Of a DNA stretch of 64,000 bases, positions 41,791 to 51,324 are shown piece by piece. The stretch's first letter is position 1, and the number at the start of each line of letters is the position of its first letter. The position numbers and the translations under genes were made by a program. The stretch lies in the NCBI GenBank assembly GCA_910588295.1, contig CAJUQO010000002.1, forward strand, positions 1 through 64,000. The letters run 5' to 3'. The stretch comes from an uncultured Lachnospiraceae bacterium. Its GTDB lineage: Bacteria; Bacillota; Clostridia; Lachnospirales; Lachnospiraceae. The notes beneath the pieces were generated by a model. That model was not told the DNA's origin, searched no databases, and worked only from the letters and a program-made list of their open reading frames with translations.

Positions 41791-43047
41791 TTACCATTTG
41801 AACCAGGACATAAAACTCTCGCCCATAGACTTTCCAAACTCCACTGCCTGGACCCCCATATTATAAAAATTTTTAGCGGTATCTACCACCGTATCGGCTG
41901 CGACTTCGGTTGCGCTTATCACAGACACCATACCTATCGCTGGCACAGACATGGCTACGCGAAGTCCCACATCATCTGTGGAAGTATTTATAAAATCCTG
42001 GGCAATAGTAATATTGTCCTGAAATGTGGCGTGCGCCTTATCCACATCTATATTTACAAGGCCAAGCGTATACGTACTTGCCAGGCTGCTGGCCCCCGCC
42101 AGGCCGGATTTCATAAACGTATTGCCCAATTCATTATAGGTATATCTCCCGTCTTCAAATGATACACAGAAATCTCCCACGCCGGTCGTCACAATAGACA
42201 CAAACGCACCGGCACCCGCCAAATTATGCTGTTCCGCCTCAAAGTCCCCGGTAATACGGTCAGGAGAAAGCTTCTGTGCGGCAATAGCGATTCCACTTCC
42301 CGGACCGACCGTTTCATGAGCGCCCAGCAGAACCTCCGGTACACTTTTCCCGATGCTGCCTCTCCATACCGTCGCTCCCGCACCTATGACAGAACCGGCA
42401 AGCCCCAGACGGTTCATGCCCGTCTCATATTTCGCCATAAATTTCCCCGCCGCAGAGTTTGGTGATATTTTGCTCAAATCTTCATTCCACCCCGGCAATT
42501 TACGCAATTCTTTTTCATACACAGCCTGAAGTACATCGGGGCTTATCCCCACCAAAGCCGCATACTCAATAATCTGATCCCGGGGCGTATCGCTACGCAT
42601 TGCTTTTTCTATCTGCTGTACATAAGATATGCCTGTTTTCGCCTGCTTTAGCTGACTATCATTTTTGATTTTTCCCACAGCGCCAATGACATTTTTTATG
42701 TCGCCTACCGCCTGCCTTCGCATATTGTCGGTGTCATTTCCACTATATACCGCAATGGCACTGCCGGTCGGCCGGGCAAAACTTTCCGGATCCTGTTTGA
42801 GCAAATACTCTTCTACCCTTTGAAAATCCTGGAAAACATCCGCGCACCACTGGAAACACGTCTGCATTGTATCCCCGCATTGGCTTACTAGCCTTCGATT
42901 GGCTACCGTACTCAAACCTGGAATATGTGTTTCCTCATACAGCGCAGTCAATTCCCGCTGTATACCATATAACCTACCGGCCAAACCCAGCAAACTTTTT
43001 GCATAACCCATAAGCATCTGCGTATCCACCCGAATCGTAGCCGCCAT
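41791..43047 (-). CDS. Candidate T7SS effector
   Basis: 418 aa. Residues 1-90 are helical with a WXG-like hairpin shape ('AKSLLGLAGRLYGIQRELTALYEE' region, 'CFQWCADVFQDFQRVEEYLL'). The middle is a helical linker, and about 215-310 is Gly/Ala-rich and hydrophobic ('GLAGSVIGAGATVWRGSIG', 'LAGAGAFVSIVTTGVGDF'), a pattern common before or within toxin C-termini and membrane-inserting effectors. No catalytic domain is recognised. Between WXG genes and DUF4176, in the usual place for an LXG-like effector. Toxicity is inference. Confidence 0.6.
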   Translation of the reverse strand: MAATIRVDTQMLMGYAKSLLGLAGRLYGIQRELTALYEETHIPGLSTVANRRLVSQCGDTMQTCFQWCADVFQDFQRVEEYLLKQDPESFARPTGSAIAVYSGNDTDNMRRQAVGDIKNVIGAVGKIKNDSQLKQAKTGISYVQQIEKAMRSDTPRDQIIEYAALVGISPDVLQAVYEKELRKLPGWNEDLSKISPNSAAGKFMAKYETGMNRLGLAGSVIGAGATVWRGSIGKSVPEVLLGAHETVGPGSGIAIAAQKLSPDRITGDFEAEQHNLAGAGAFVSIVTTGVGDFCVSFEDGRYTYNELGNTFMKSGLAGASSLASTYTLGLVNIDVDKAHATFQDNITIAQDFINTSTDDVGLRVAMSVPAIGMVSVISATEVAADTVVDTAKNFYNMGVQAVEFGKSMGESFMSWFKW

Positions 43048-43064
43048 GTTTTCTCCTCCTAATT

Positions 43065-43307
43065 TTACCAGGCTCCGCCTCCGCCCGGCGTGTTTTTATC
43101 CAAAAAAGATGTATTTAAATGGCGGAGTGTTCCGGCAATCCGGCCACACTGCGCCGCCGTCCGGTCTCCAGCATCTGCCACATTCTCCTGTCCAATCCCC
43201 TGAAAACTGCCGCGTATCTGATCCATCAGGCTATAAATCTCGCCCCTTATCTTCTCTAATTCCTCCGCCTTGCATTGTAATTTCTGTCTTGCTTCTCTCC
43301 CTGTCAC
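43065..43307 (-). CDS. Small helical T7SS-associated protein (Lap/DUF5082-like)
   Basis: 80 aa, GTG start with GGGAGG upstream. Mostly a coiled-coil-like helix ('ARQKLQCKAEELEKIRGEIY') and a second shorter helix ending in GGGG. Directly precedes the effector candidate, the place where LXG-associated small alpha-helical partner proteins are found. Family assignment uncertain. Confidence 0.55.
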   Translation of the reverse strand: MTGREARQKLQCKAEELEKIRGEIYSLMDQIRGSFQGIGQENVADAGDRTAAQCGRIAGTLRHLNTSFLDKNTPGGGGAW

Positions 43308-43392
43308 ATTTCCTCCCTTTCCCCGCCAAGGTGACAGGAGCCTGAAATCCAGGCCTCTGTCACAGCCAATAGGCCATACCTAAATTGAACCA

Positions 43393-43698
43393 TCAGACTT
43401 TAAAGGAATCCGCCAGGCTGACGTTGGCCGTCTCCGTCTCCACATAGCCTGCTTCTACATTTGTGCGCAGAAACTTTACATAATTATTGATGACATCATG
43501 GTAAGTCTGGAAATATTTAGAAGCAAAAGTTTTATATACCTTTACCGTCTCCTGATAGGCTTCTCCTTCCCAGGTTCCCCCAAGACCTTCTATCGTCTCC
43601 TTGCTCTCATTCAATGTATCCAAAAGCTGCTGATTCAAAGCCTCTATACCGCTGGCGATCGAAGCGACCTCATCCGTACTGATTACGATATTGCCCAT
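43393..43698 (-). CDS. WXG100-family protein with YxxxE signal
   Basis: 101 aa, turn 'TWEGEAY' between two helices, ending 'GYVETETANVSLADSF' with YxxxE. A classical EsxA-like protein. GGAGG precedes the ATG. It follows the 43712 gene by 13 bases; the two may form a heterodimer. Confidence 0.85.
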   Translation of the reverse strand: MGNIVISTDEVASIASGIEALNQQLLDTLNESKETIEGLGGTWEGEAYQETVKVYKTFASKYFQTYHDVINNYVKFLRTNVEAGYVETETANVSLADSFKV

Positions 43699-43711
43699 AA
43701 TTTTCCCTCCT

Positions 43712-44014
43712 TTAGTTTGCCAGTTTCTTTACCTGTGCGATATTATCGTTTTTCCGGTTTTCGTAGTTCTGATACTGCAATGCCAGCATTTCACTGGCTG
43801 ACTGGAGTTTCTGTGACATCTGCCTTAAATCCTCGCAAAAGCCGTCGATCTGAGCCACGAAAGCCTTATTATCCTCACTGTCCCACGCGTTCCCCATATT
43901 GTCCGCTTTCTGCATCATCTGTGCGGCAATACCGGAATATTTACCGGAAAGTGAAGATAGTGTTTTAGAAGCCGCCTGAATCCTTGTCGGCTCCACCCGC
44001 AATGTTTTTCCCAT
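43712..44014 (-). CDS. WXG100-family protein
   Basis: 100 aa. Central 'NAWDSEDNKAF' is a W-x-x variant of the WXG turn, and 'LQYQNYENRKND' gives YxxxE near the end. AAAGGAG precedes the ATG. Second gene after EssC, in the order EssC-YukD-WXG-WXG. Confidence 0.8.
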   Translation of the reverse strand: MGKTLRVEPTRIQAASKTLSSLSGKYSGIAAQMMQKADNMGNAWDSEDNKAFVAQIDGFCEDLRQMSQKLQSASEMLALQYQNYENRKNDNIAQVKKLAN

Positions 44015-44031
44015 TTTTTTACTCCTTTCAT

Positions 44032-44283
44032 TTATAGTAATATCAGCCGGGAGCCGTTCTCTATATGCAGTTCTCCGGCTGTATTGCCTGGATTTAATAT
44101 CTCTTCCGCGTCAGCATCACATAAAATAACGTCTCCGTCGGCCTCAAACTGGCCTGTAGACAAATCCTCCAATGCAACCGCCAACATCCTGGTAATCTCA
44201 CGAATCGTGCTTTCCAAAGGAATATAAACGTCAAATTCTCTGGCCGCCGCGGGAAGAAAAACCTCAACCAATACCTTCCGCAT
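44032..44283 (-). CDS. YukD/EsaB ubiquitin-like T7SS protein
   Basis: 83 aa starting MRKVLVEVFLPAAAREFDVY, with 'DGDVILCDADAEEILNPGN' and a terminal 'IENGSRLILL'. This beta-grasp pattern is that of YukD/EsaB, the small regulatory component of Firmicutes T7SS. The ATG at 44283 has GAGGAGG upstream; it overlaps the end of EssC by 20 bases. Confidence 0.85.
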   Translation of the reverse strand: MRKVLVEVFLPAAAREFDVYIPLESTIREITRMLAVALEDLSTGQFEADGDVILCDADAEEILNPGNTAGELHIENGSRLILL

Positions 44284-47200
44284 CCTCTTCCTCCTCTGCA
44301 TACATCAGTTTTGTCCAGTAGGCCCGGCCTTTTTTGACTACATAGCCAAAGGCTTCCCCATCTTCCTCGTTTTTTGGTGCCCCAATCACTTTGGAAGCTT
44401 TCAACTGATATTGCTCCCGGAAACCGTTTCCTACCCAGATACCGAAATCATTTTTTACATTCGCTTTATACCAGCCGCTATACGCAAAACCCGAAATACG
44501 GGAAGCGCTTTCCGCGGCAATGACAAATACGTTATACGCCACAGCGCCTTTTAACAGGATTAAATCCAGCATTTCCTGGGGCATATTTCCCACCGCCTCC
44601 CGCAATGCGTGAAGCGCGGGGATAACCACGATTTGTATAGCGTATGTCTCCGGCGGGCGGTGCTCTTCCAGAGCTGTCTTGTAAGCATTATTCCGGTCAC
44701 GCACCAGCGCAAATACTCTCTGGATTTCTCTCTCACAGTCAGCGCTGCCCACAAAATAAGAATCCTCCCGGGATATCCATGGCTTTACCTTTCCTTCCAC
44801 ATCCAGAATGGATAACTGCCATTTTGTGGTTTCCAAAAGCCGGATCAGATTACCGACAAAATTTATATAATTGTCGCCGTTTCCCATGACCAGGCTGATA
44901 TAGGATGCCGAAAGCGGATACTCCTGTACGCCCAGCCCCTGAATGGCTATTCCCACAGGAATATCTGTCTTGTCTTTCCTTGAAAAATATTGCTCCATAT
45001 AGTCTGCATCTACGCGGTCAGGGAGGATTGGAATGCGTTCCGCTCCTCTGCCGTTCCACTGGGCCGCTATTTTTTTACAAACCGAACGTATATAGGCCGC
45101 CGGAGCATGCCCGTCTGTAACGGACGCTGTTTGGAACTCGTAAACCTGATCTATGTTTACTAACCCTCTCCCCGGGCATTTCGCCGGACACAAACCGTCC
45201 AAATTACCAAACACCGCCGCATAATCCGTTTCATCATTCATATTCAGCATGATCGTCTGCGAAAAATTCGACCGCAGACGGATTCGCAGATCATTGAAAG
45301 CCACCGCCGTTACGACAAAGTAAATCCCATATTTCACACCTTCCCTGAAAAAGTATCCGGCAGTTTCTTCCAATTCCTCATATATTTCAGAAAAAACTGC
45401 ATAATTGTTGATGACCACCACAACCGACGCAAAGGGGTTCTCCGCATTTTTCTCATATTCCAGGTAATTTCCGCCATACGCAAGCAGCGTTTTCTTTCGC
45501 TCGTTGACCATTCCCTGCAATAGCTTAAACAAATTACCGATCTTCTCTCTGTCCGGCGCAAATAAAACGTCCCCCACATGGGGCGCATCAGAAAATACCT
45601 GCAATGTCTCAGCGCCAAAATCCAGCACATAGGCATGAAGCTGTTCGGCAGTGTGTTCTGTGAGCAAAGAATACATCATCACACTTAAAAACTGTTCCTT
45701 GCCGCTTCCCGCAGCCCCCAAAATCAACGTATTTCCTTTTTCTGTCAAGGGCAGACGCAACAGCCCTCTTTTCTCCCTTTGCGACGCCGGTTTGTCATAT
45801 TCACCGATCACGGGAGCCAACATGTATCCTTTCACCCGGTCAGACGCATATTTTTCTTTTAATTCCTCCAATAAAATCCGTTCCGGCATTGGCGCAAGCC
45901 ACAACGGTTTCACCCGTATGCGTTCTTCCTCCGCTATTTTTTTCAGATATAGTACAACGGCGTCCAGCTGTTTCACCGGTTTGGCAACGCATATTTTCTT
46001 TTTGTCCGGGATTACCTCTTTTACTGTATTTCCCGTATTGTCTATAATTCTGATTCCATCATCTTTTTGTTCTTCTACTTTATCCTGGGGAACATACAGG
46101 GAGCCTGCCCAGGCGGATTGTCCCAAGCGGAACAATTCATTATAGCCAACCTGCAAGTAAAACCTTCCCGTGTCTTTCAATTCCGCCGCTTCCGGGCGTT
46201 TCAACATCTCCATGCTATCTGTTTTTTCCTGGACTTTCAGACATACACGGAAACGGCTGTTGCTCCAAATCTGGTCGTCCACTACGCCGGAAGGCTTTTG
46301 TGTAGCTAAAATCAGATGTATGCCAAGGCTGCGACCAATGCGGGCCGCGCTGATCAGCTGCGCCATAAACTCTGGCTGCTGAGTTTTCAGCTCCGCAAAC
46401 TCATCCGATACGATAAAAAGATGCGGCAAAGGTGTACTGACCACATTTTCCCGATACAGCTTCTGATACTTATATATATCCAAATTACTGATTCTCTCCC
46501 GCAATCCGATTTCAGCAAAGATCTCTTCCCGGTATTTCAACTCACTCTCTATGGACACAAGAGATCGTTTAATTGCCGCCCCATCCAGATTCGTAATGAT
46601 ACCCGCCGTGTGAGGAAGATCGGCAAAAGATTTCGCCATACCACCGCCTTTATAATCAATCAGGATAAAAGCCACCTCATTAGGATGAAAATTTACTGCC
46701 AGGGACAAAATATAGGTCATAACAAATTCGGATTTGCCGGATCCTGTCATTCCCGCTATTAACCCATGGGGGCCGTGGGCATCCTGATGCAGATCCAACT
46801 TAAAAAGCTCGCCAAAAGTGTCTACGCCAATAGGCGTTTCCAGGGATTTCACCGGGTCATTTTCTTTCCACCGGGTCAGTGGGTTTAAATGCTCTATTTT
46901 TCCCACACCAAACATCTGGAGAAACGTCATCACCGTGGGCAACTGATACCCTCTCTCTTTATCCGCCAGGGAAATATTGGCAAGCTTAACGCCCAATTCC
47001 CGCAGTGGATATTCGGATTTTTTATCCATCGTAAACGCGGTCTGCTTGCCGGAAATATCCTTTTGGCTATATAGTTTTCCACCGCCATCGGACAACTCCG
47101 CAACCACCGTACACTCTTTCGGGAGATCGCGTATTTTTTCACAGGCGCTTATCGTGCTGAAATTAAGATTTTTCTTGTGTGCCCGGATTTTTTCCAGCAA

Positions 47201-48856
47201 CTCAAAACGAATTTCCAGGTTTCGGTTAAAGGCAAACAACACATAATAAGGGCTTCGCCCCTTTAGTTCTTCCTGGGATAGCTGGGAACATTCTTCCATC
47301 TCCTTTCCCAACACGGAAGTAATATGTTTCAGGTCATTCATGTCAAAAGCGGTCATGCGCAATTCTTTATCGTCCGTCCAAATATGCGGCAGCCATTTTA
47401 CAAAATCACATAAGCCTTTATCCTCTTTTTCCAACAAAAAAATAAGTTTCACATCTTTATAGCTATAGGACGCGACAAGTTGAATAATCAACTGTACCGC
47501 CAGTTCCCGGATCTCCTGCTTCCCGCCAACAATTCCCATACAATATTCCTGTTCAAAGGACACCGTAACCGGAACTTCTTCTAATTTATGGGGTGTTTCA
47601 CACATACGGTACATTGCCTCACGCAGATTATCTTCTTCCAGTGAAAACACTTTCTCCTGGTGGCTGATTTCCCCTACAAGAGGCAGATTGCCCTTTCCTA
47701 TGCGAAACTGCAAAAAATCGTTATGGTTAGGGCTCCTTTCCCACAGTTTCTGCTCTCTGCCTTTGATGCGTTCGGCATACACCTCCGTTTCTCTGAAATT
47801 CTCATGCAGTATTTCCTCTTCTTTCCTGCATAATTCCCGGATCTCTTTTTCTTTTTTCTGCAAATATTCAGTATATTTGCGCTGGCGCAATGCCTCTCTT
47901 TTTTTCTTTTTCCTGTCCTCAAAAGCTTTATTCAATACCGGCCACAGCACACAGCCAAGAAGCATACTGCCGCACATGATACCGCTGGAAATTGCCGATG
48001 TGGTTTGCCCTTGATTCAATGCATTGTGAATGGTAAATATTCCTGAAGTCATAGAAGCCAACCCCATCGTCACAGAAGGGCCGATGACCAGCGCCATCGG
48101 CGTATTGTTTTGCGTATCGTCGGCGGGCGGCATATCTATCCGGATTTTTACTTTTTCGATATCCCGCTTAAACCGCGGCGATTGGAAAAAAGGCTCTTTT
48201 TCCGGACACGCCGGATGAATGACGCTTTCCTGTCCCTCTATGGCATCGGCATGCAGCATTCTTTGTTCAAAATTCCGGATGTCTATTTTTCCATCCGGAT
48301 TGTTCAGGGAAAGAAACTCTTTTCCAAAAATAATCTTTAAACCCATCACATAAATCACATCACCATAGGCTAATACCTCTTTTTCAATGGCTTTTCCGTT
48401 TACATAAGTTCCATTCGTACTCTTGTTATTTTTGACAATCCATTCTCCGTTTTCCTGGAAAATAAGTGTATGTAGATTTGAGACAAAATCATTTTTATAG
48501 ACGATTGTATTTTGTTCGTTTCTGCCTATAGAAATCTCCTCATTTTCATACAGGCGAATTTTCCTGTATCTTTTACGGTCTGCCGTATCCGCTTCCACAT
48601 ATAAAACCGCACCGCCATTCCCCACAGCGTATATCTGCATCGGCAGTAATACGACTTCCTTCTGTTCCTTTCCATCCATGCCGTAAAGGGAAGTATCCTG
48701 GTTCGCTTTCAGAATCCATTTTTCTTCGACTGCTTCAATAGAAAATCGATAACTTACGTTGTCATCAGCATTAGAAATTAAGTAAAATATCCCCCTTACC
48801 TTTTTCGGCAGCGCTAAAGTAGATACGCTTTTTACCGTAAGCAATGTCACAATCAT
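44264..48856 (-). CDS. essC: EssC-type T7SS ATPase with N-terminal FHA domain
   Basis: 1530 aa, the motor of type VII secretion. Residues about 75-190 contain an FHA domain ('ISIGRNEQNTIVYKNDFVS', 'HTLIFQENGEWIVKNNKSTN'). Two membrane segments lie near 265-320, followed by a coiled coil. Three FtsK/SpoIIIE domains follow: Walker A 'GMTGSGKSEF' near 705 with 'VAFILIDYKGGGM'; 'GAAGSGKEQF' near 1050; and a degenerate third without a P-loop. The start at 48856 has TAGGAG. The FHA domain may read phosphothreonine made by the kinase encoded just upstream. The final domain sets substrate choice in known systems. Confidence 0.95.
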   Translation of the reverse strand: MIVTLLTVKSVSTLALPKKVRGIFYLISNADDNVSYRFSIEAVEEKWILKANQDTSLYGMDGKEQKEVVLLPMQIYAVGNGGAVLYVEADTADRKRYRKIRLYENEEISIGRNEQNTIVYKNDFVSNLHTLIFQENGEWIVKNNKSTNGTYVNGKAIEKEVLAYGDVIYVMGLKIIFGKEFLSLNNPDGKIDIRNFEQRMLHADAIEGQESVIHPACPEKEPFFQSPRFKRDIEKVKIRIDMPPADDTQNNTPMALVIGPSVTMGLASMTSGIFTIHNALNQGQTTSAISSGIMCGSMLLGCVLWPVLNKAFEDRKKKKREALRQRKYTEYLQKKEKEIRELCRKEEEILHENFRETEVYAERIKGREQKLWERSPNHNDFLQFRIGKGNLPLVGEISHQEKVFSLEEDNLREAMYRMCETPHKLEEVPVTVSFEQEYCMGIVGGKQEIRELAVQLIIQLVASYSYKDVKLIFLLEKEDKGLCDFVKWLPHIWTDDKELRMTAFDMNDLKHITSVLGKEMEECSQLSQEELKGRSPYYVLFAFNRNLEIRFELLEKIRAHKKNLNFSTISACEKIRDLPKECTVVAELSDGGGKLYSQKDISGKQTAFTMDKKSEYPLRELGVKLANISLADKERGYQLPTVMTFLQMFGVGKIEHLNPLTRWKENDPVKSLETPIGVDTFGELFKLDLHQDAHGPHGLIAGMTGSGKSEFVMTYILSLAVNFHPNEVAFILIDYKGGGMAKSFADLPHTAGIITNLDGAAIKRSLVSIESELKYREEIFAEIGLRERISNLDIYKYQKLYRENVVSTPLPHLFIVSDEFAELKTQQPEFMAQLISAARIGRSLGIHLILATQKPSGVVDDQIWSNSRFRVCLKVQEKTDSMEMLKRPEAAELKDTGRFYLQVGYNELFRLGQSAWAGSLYVPQDKVEEQKDDGIRIIDNTGNTVKEVIPDKKKICVAKPVKQLDAVVLYLKKIAEEERIRVKPLWLAPMPERILLEELKEKYASDRVKGYMLAPVIGEYDKPASQREKRGLLRLPLTEKGNTLILGAAGSGKEQFLSVMMYSLLTEHTAEQLHAYVLDFGAETLQVFSDAPHVGDVLFAPDREKIGNLFKLLQGMVNERKKTLLAYGGNYLEYEKNAENPFASVVVVINNYAVFSEIYEELEETAGYFFREGVKYGIYFVVTAVAFNDLRIRLRSNFSQTIMLNMNDETDYAAVFGNLDGLCPAKCPGRGLVNIDQVYEFQTASVTDGHAPAAYIRSVCKKIAAQWNGRGAERIPILPDRVDADYMEQYFSRKDKTDIPVGIAIQGLGVQEYPLSASYISLVMGNGDNYINFVGNLIRLLETTKWQLSILDVEGKVKPWISREDSYFVGSADCEREIQRVFALVRDRNNAYKTALEEHRPPETYAIQIVVIPALHALREAVGNMPQEMLDLILLKGAVAYNVFVIAAESASRISGFAYSGWYKANVKNDFGIWVGNGFREQYQLKASKVIGAPKNEEDGEAFGYVVKKGRAYWTKLMYAEEEEDAEGIG

Positions 48857-48887
48857 TTTATCGCTCCTATATTCCACTCTCCGAAAT

Positions 48888-51161
48888 TTACCATGTCAGT
48901 TCTAACTCCCATGTATCGTCTTTTTTCTTCTTCGATGATTTTTTTGAAGATGAGCTTTTTTTACCGGAAGAAGAACTTTTCTTTTTAGAGGAAGCACTGG
49001 ATTTTTTATTTTTGGATGATGTACTGGTTTTTTTCTCTGTATTATCCGCAGGTGATTTCTTGTCTGGCTCTGGTTCTGGTTTAGGTTCCTGTCCAAGGCT
49101 GACCACCAGATCTATCTGCGTATTTTTCTCTACCTGCGTCCCACCTTCCAAACCCTGGCTGACCACCAACCCTTTTTCAACTTTTTCACTGTAAGCTTCC
49201 GATGTGGCATAATCCAATTTTGCCTCCTGCAAAGCCTGTGCAGCTTCATCCAGACTTTTTCCGGTCACGTCCGGAACTGTAGCCGGTTCCGCCCCTTTAC
49301 TGACCACCACGGAAATCACCTGCTGTTCTTCCGCCTTACTCCCCGCTTCCAAATCCTGGGATATGACAGCTCCGGCCTGTAGTTCATCCGAATAAGTTTC
49401 CCCGGTAATCTGATACCCCAGTCCGGCCTGATTTGCAGCTTTTTCTGCTTCTCCTGACGGCATTCCCGCCAACTGAGGAACTTCCACCAGCGCCCCTTTG
49501 CTGAGAGTGACTTCTATTTTATCTCCCTTTTTTACTACCGTCTCTGCCTCTATGTTCTGAGATACAATTCTCCCTTTTTCTACCTGATCTGAATACACAG
49601 AACCTGCCTCTACGATTTGCAGTGAGTGATCCTCGCCAGCCGCTTCTTGTATGGCAGACTCCAAAGTCATATTAACCATGTAAGGAACTTTCCGCTCCAA
49701 GGTTTTTTGCTGAAGCCAATAAACTGTGCAGCAACCCGCCGCAAGAAAGCCCACGGCAAGAACTCCTGCTATTATTATTCTCTTTCCCTTTTTCCCCGAT
49801 TTCCCGGCTTTCTCTTTTGTTTCCTCACCCTTCTGGGCTTGAGATTCGCCTTTGCCGTCCTCCGCTTGGACAGAAATCTTTTCTTCGTTCGCTTCTCTTA
49901 GAATTATAATTTCGATTTTGCGTTCCTCTGTTTTCCCCTCCTGGCTTTCCGGAAATAGCGATACAGCCTTACCCTCTGCTGCCTCGTCAGATTGTCCTAT
50001 ATATTCTTTCGATCCATCCCTTTTCTCCGTCTTTTCACTTTCGCCACTCGCTATTTTGGGATCCAATGTATCCAAACCTTCTGAAGACAGCTCCGTTTTT
50101 TCTTCATCTACAAAAGATCCGAACAAATATTTCGTCTTTTCTTCTGCCTCCGGATGTGCCGCTATTCCCAATTCCAGAGAGGACGTCACATACTCAATTC
50201 TTTCATTCTTTAACTCATCCCCCTGGGGATAAATCCATTTTGCTTCCCGCGCTTCATATAGCACACTCTCCAACGCATGGCGCATATCCACCGGACTCTC
50301 ATAACGCTCTTTGGGATCAAAAGCACAGGCTTTCAGCACAATTTCCGCCAGCCTCCCCTCTGCGTTACAAGGCGGATCCATGCGGGCGCCGCTCATATGC
50401 AGAACATCGGCCTTTTCTTTATCCGAGTGTTTTATGGGCTGGGGATAAGCGGGTAAAAACGGTGCCCGGTTATTATTTAAAAAGCGATACAATACCACAC
50501 CCAGAGAGTAGATATCCACTGTAGAATTATAGGTTTCGCCCTTAAATATTTCCGGGGCCATATATGTATAGGTTCCTTTTCTCGATAATGCAGAACTGGT
50601 TTTCTCCATCTGCCTGGCAATGCCGAAATCACCCAGCTTAAATTGGCCCAGTTCGGAGATAAATATATTCTCCGGCTTAATATCTCTATGGATGATATTA
50701 TATCTTTGGCAAATTTCCAGTGCTTTGCACATATCAATACCCAATTGAATAACATCCCGTATCACCAGCCCCTGTTCTAGTAAATGATCCAGCAATGGCG
50801 TTAAGAGCTCCATTCGGATATAAATTGTCCACCCGATCCCTTCTTTATGGGGAACAACGGCATGATCTTCATAGCTGACAATATTTGTATTTCCTTTTAG
50901 TTTAGACATAAGCATAAACTCTTTTACAATATCTTCTACGATACTGCGAAAATACATGGTAACGCTTTTCTCGTCCATACCATCGCTTAACGCCGATTTT
51001 ATCTCCGACTGGTTTCGCGGAATTGTGATAACCTTTAAGGCCGCCTCATATTTGTAGCCGAATTCTTCCCTCTCAATCCGATATACTTTTCCAAAAGAAC
51101 CCTCTCCTAATAAAGGGCCTAATTTCCAGCCCGTCCAAATCTTATCCAATTCCTGTTGCAT
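48888..51161 (-). CDS. PASTA-domain Ser/Thr protein kinase at T7SS locus
   Basis: 757 aa. Kinase domain 1-290: Gly loop 'GEGSFGKVYRIE', Lys in 'AALKVI', 'IIHRDIKPENIFI' near 157, 'LGDFGIARQM' and 'YTYMAPEIF', all residues needed for activity. Juxtamembrane acidic region, one membrane segment near 460-480, three PASTA repeats (about 485-690), then a Ser/Lys-rich tail. The ATG at 51161 has AAGAGGTGA; the ATG at 51185 has no good site. PrkC/StkP-like layout, but it leads the T7SS operon, 32 bases before essC. It probably phosphorylates T7SS parts, with EssC FHA as reader. Confidence 0.93.
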   Translation of the reverse strand: MQQELDKIWTGWKLGPLLGEGSFGKVYRIEREEFGYKYEAALKVITIPRNQSEIKSALSDGMDEKSVTMYFRSIVEDIVKEFMLMSKLKGNTNIVSYEDHAVVPHKEGIGWTIYIRMELLTPLLDHLLEQGLVIRDVIQLGIDMCKALEICQRYNIIHRDIKPENIFISELGQFKLGDFGIARQMEKTSSALSRKGTYTYMAPEIFKGETYNSTVDIYSLGVVLYRFLNNNRAPFLPAYPQPIKHSDKEKADVLHMSGARMDPPCNAEGRLAEIVLKACAFDPKERYESPVDMRHALESVLYEAREAKWIYPQGDELKNERIEYVTSSLELGIAAHPEAEEKTKYLFGSFVDEEKTELSSEGLDTLDPKIASGESEKTEKRDGSKEYIGQSDEAAEGKAVSLFPESQEGKTEERKIEIIILREANEEKISVQAEDGKGESQAQKGEETKEKAGKSGKKGKRIIIAGVLAVGFLAAGCCTVYWLQQKTLERKVPYMVNMTLESAIQEAAGEDHSLQIVEAGSVYSDQVEKGRIVSQNIEAETVVKKGDKIEVTLSKGALVEVPQLAGMPSGEAEKAANQAGLGYQITGETYSDELQAGAVISQDLEAGSKAEEQQVISVVVSKGAEPATVPDVTGKSLDEAAQALQEAKLDYATSEAYSEKVEKGLVVSQGLEGGTQVEKNTQIDLVVSLGQEPKPEPEPDKKSPADNTEKKTSTSSKNKKSSASSKKKSSSSGKKSSSSKKSSKKKKDDTWELELTW

Positions 51162-51187
51162 GGAATCACCTCTTATTGCTGCCAATT

Positions 51188-51193
51188 ATTATA
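51188..51193 (-). promoter_or_regulatory. -10 box of the T7SS operon (tentative)
   Basis: TATAAT on the minus strand, 27 bases before the kinase start. No good -35 is seen at 16-18 bases, so this is tentative. Confidence 0.35.
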
Positions 51194-51324
51194 TCTGCTG
51201 TTTAATTTACACATGTTTCATTTTTTGAGCCACTTTTTATTTTTGCAATATCCCTAAAGCTTGCATGTTCAACTGACAGCGAGAGATATATCCCTCACAA
51301 GTATCAATGCAACACTCTATAATC

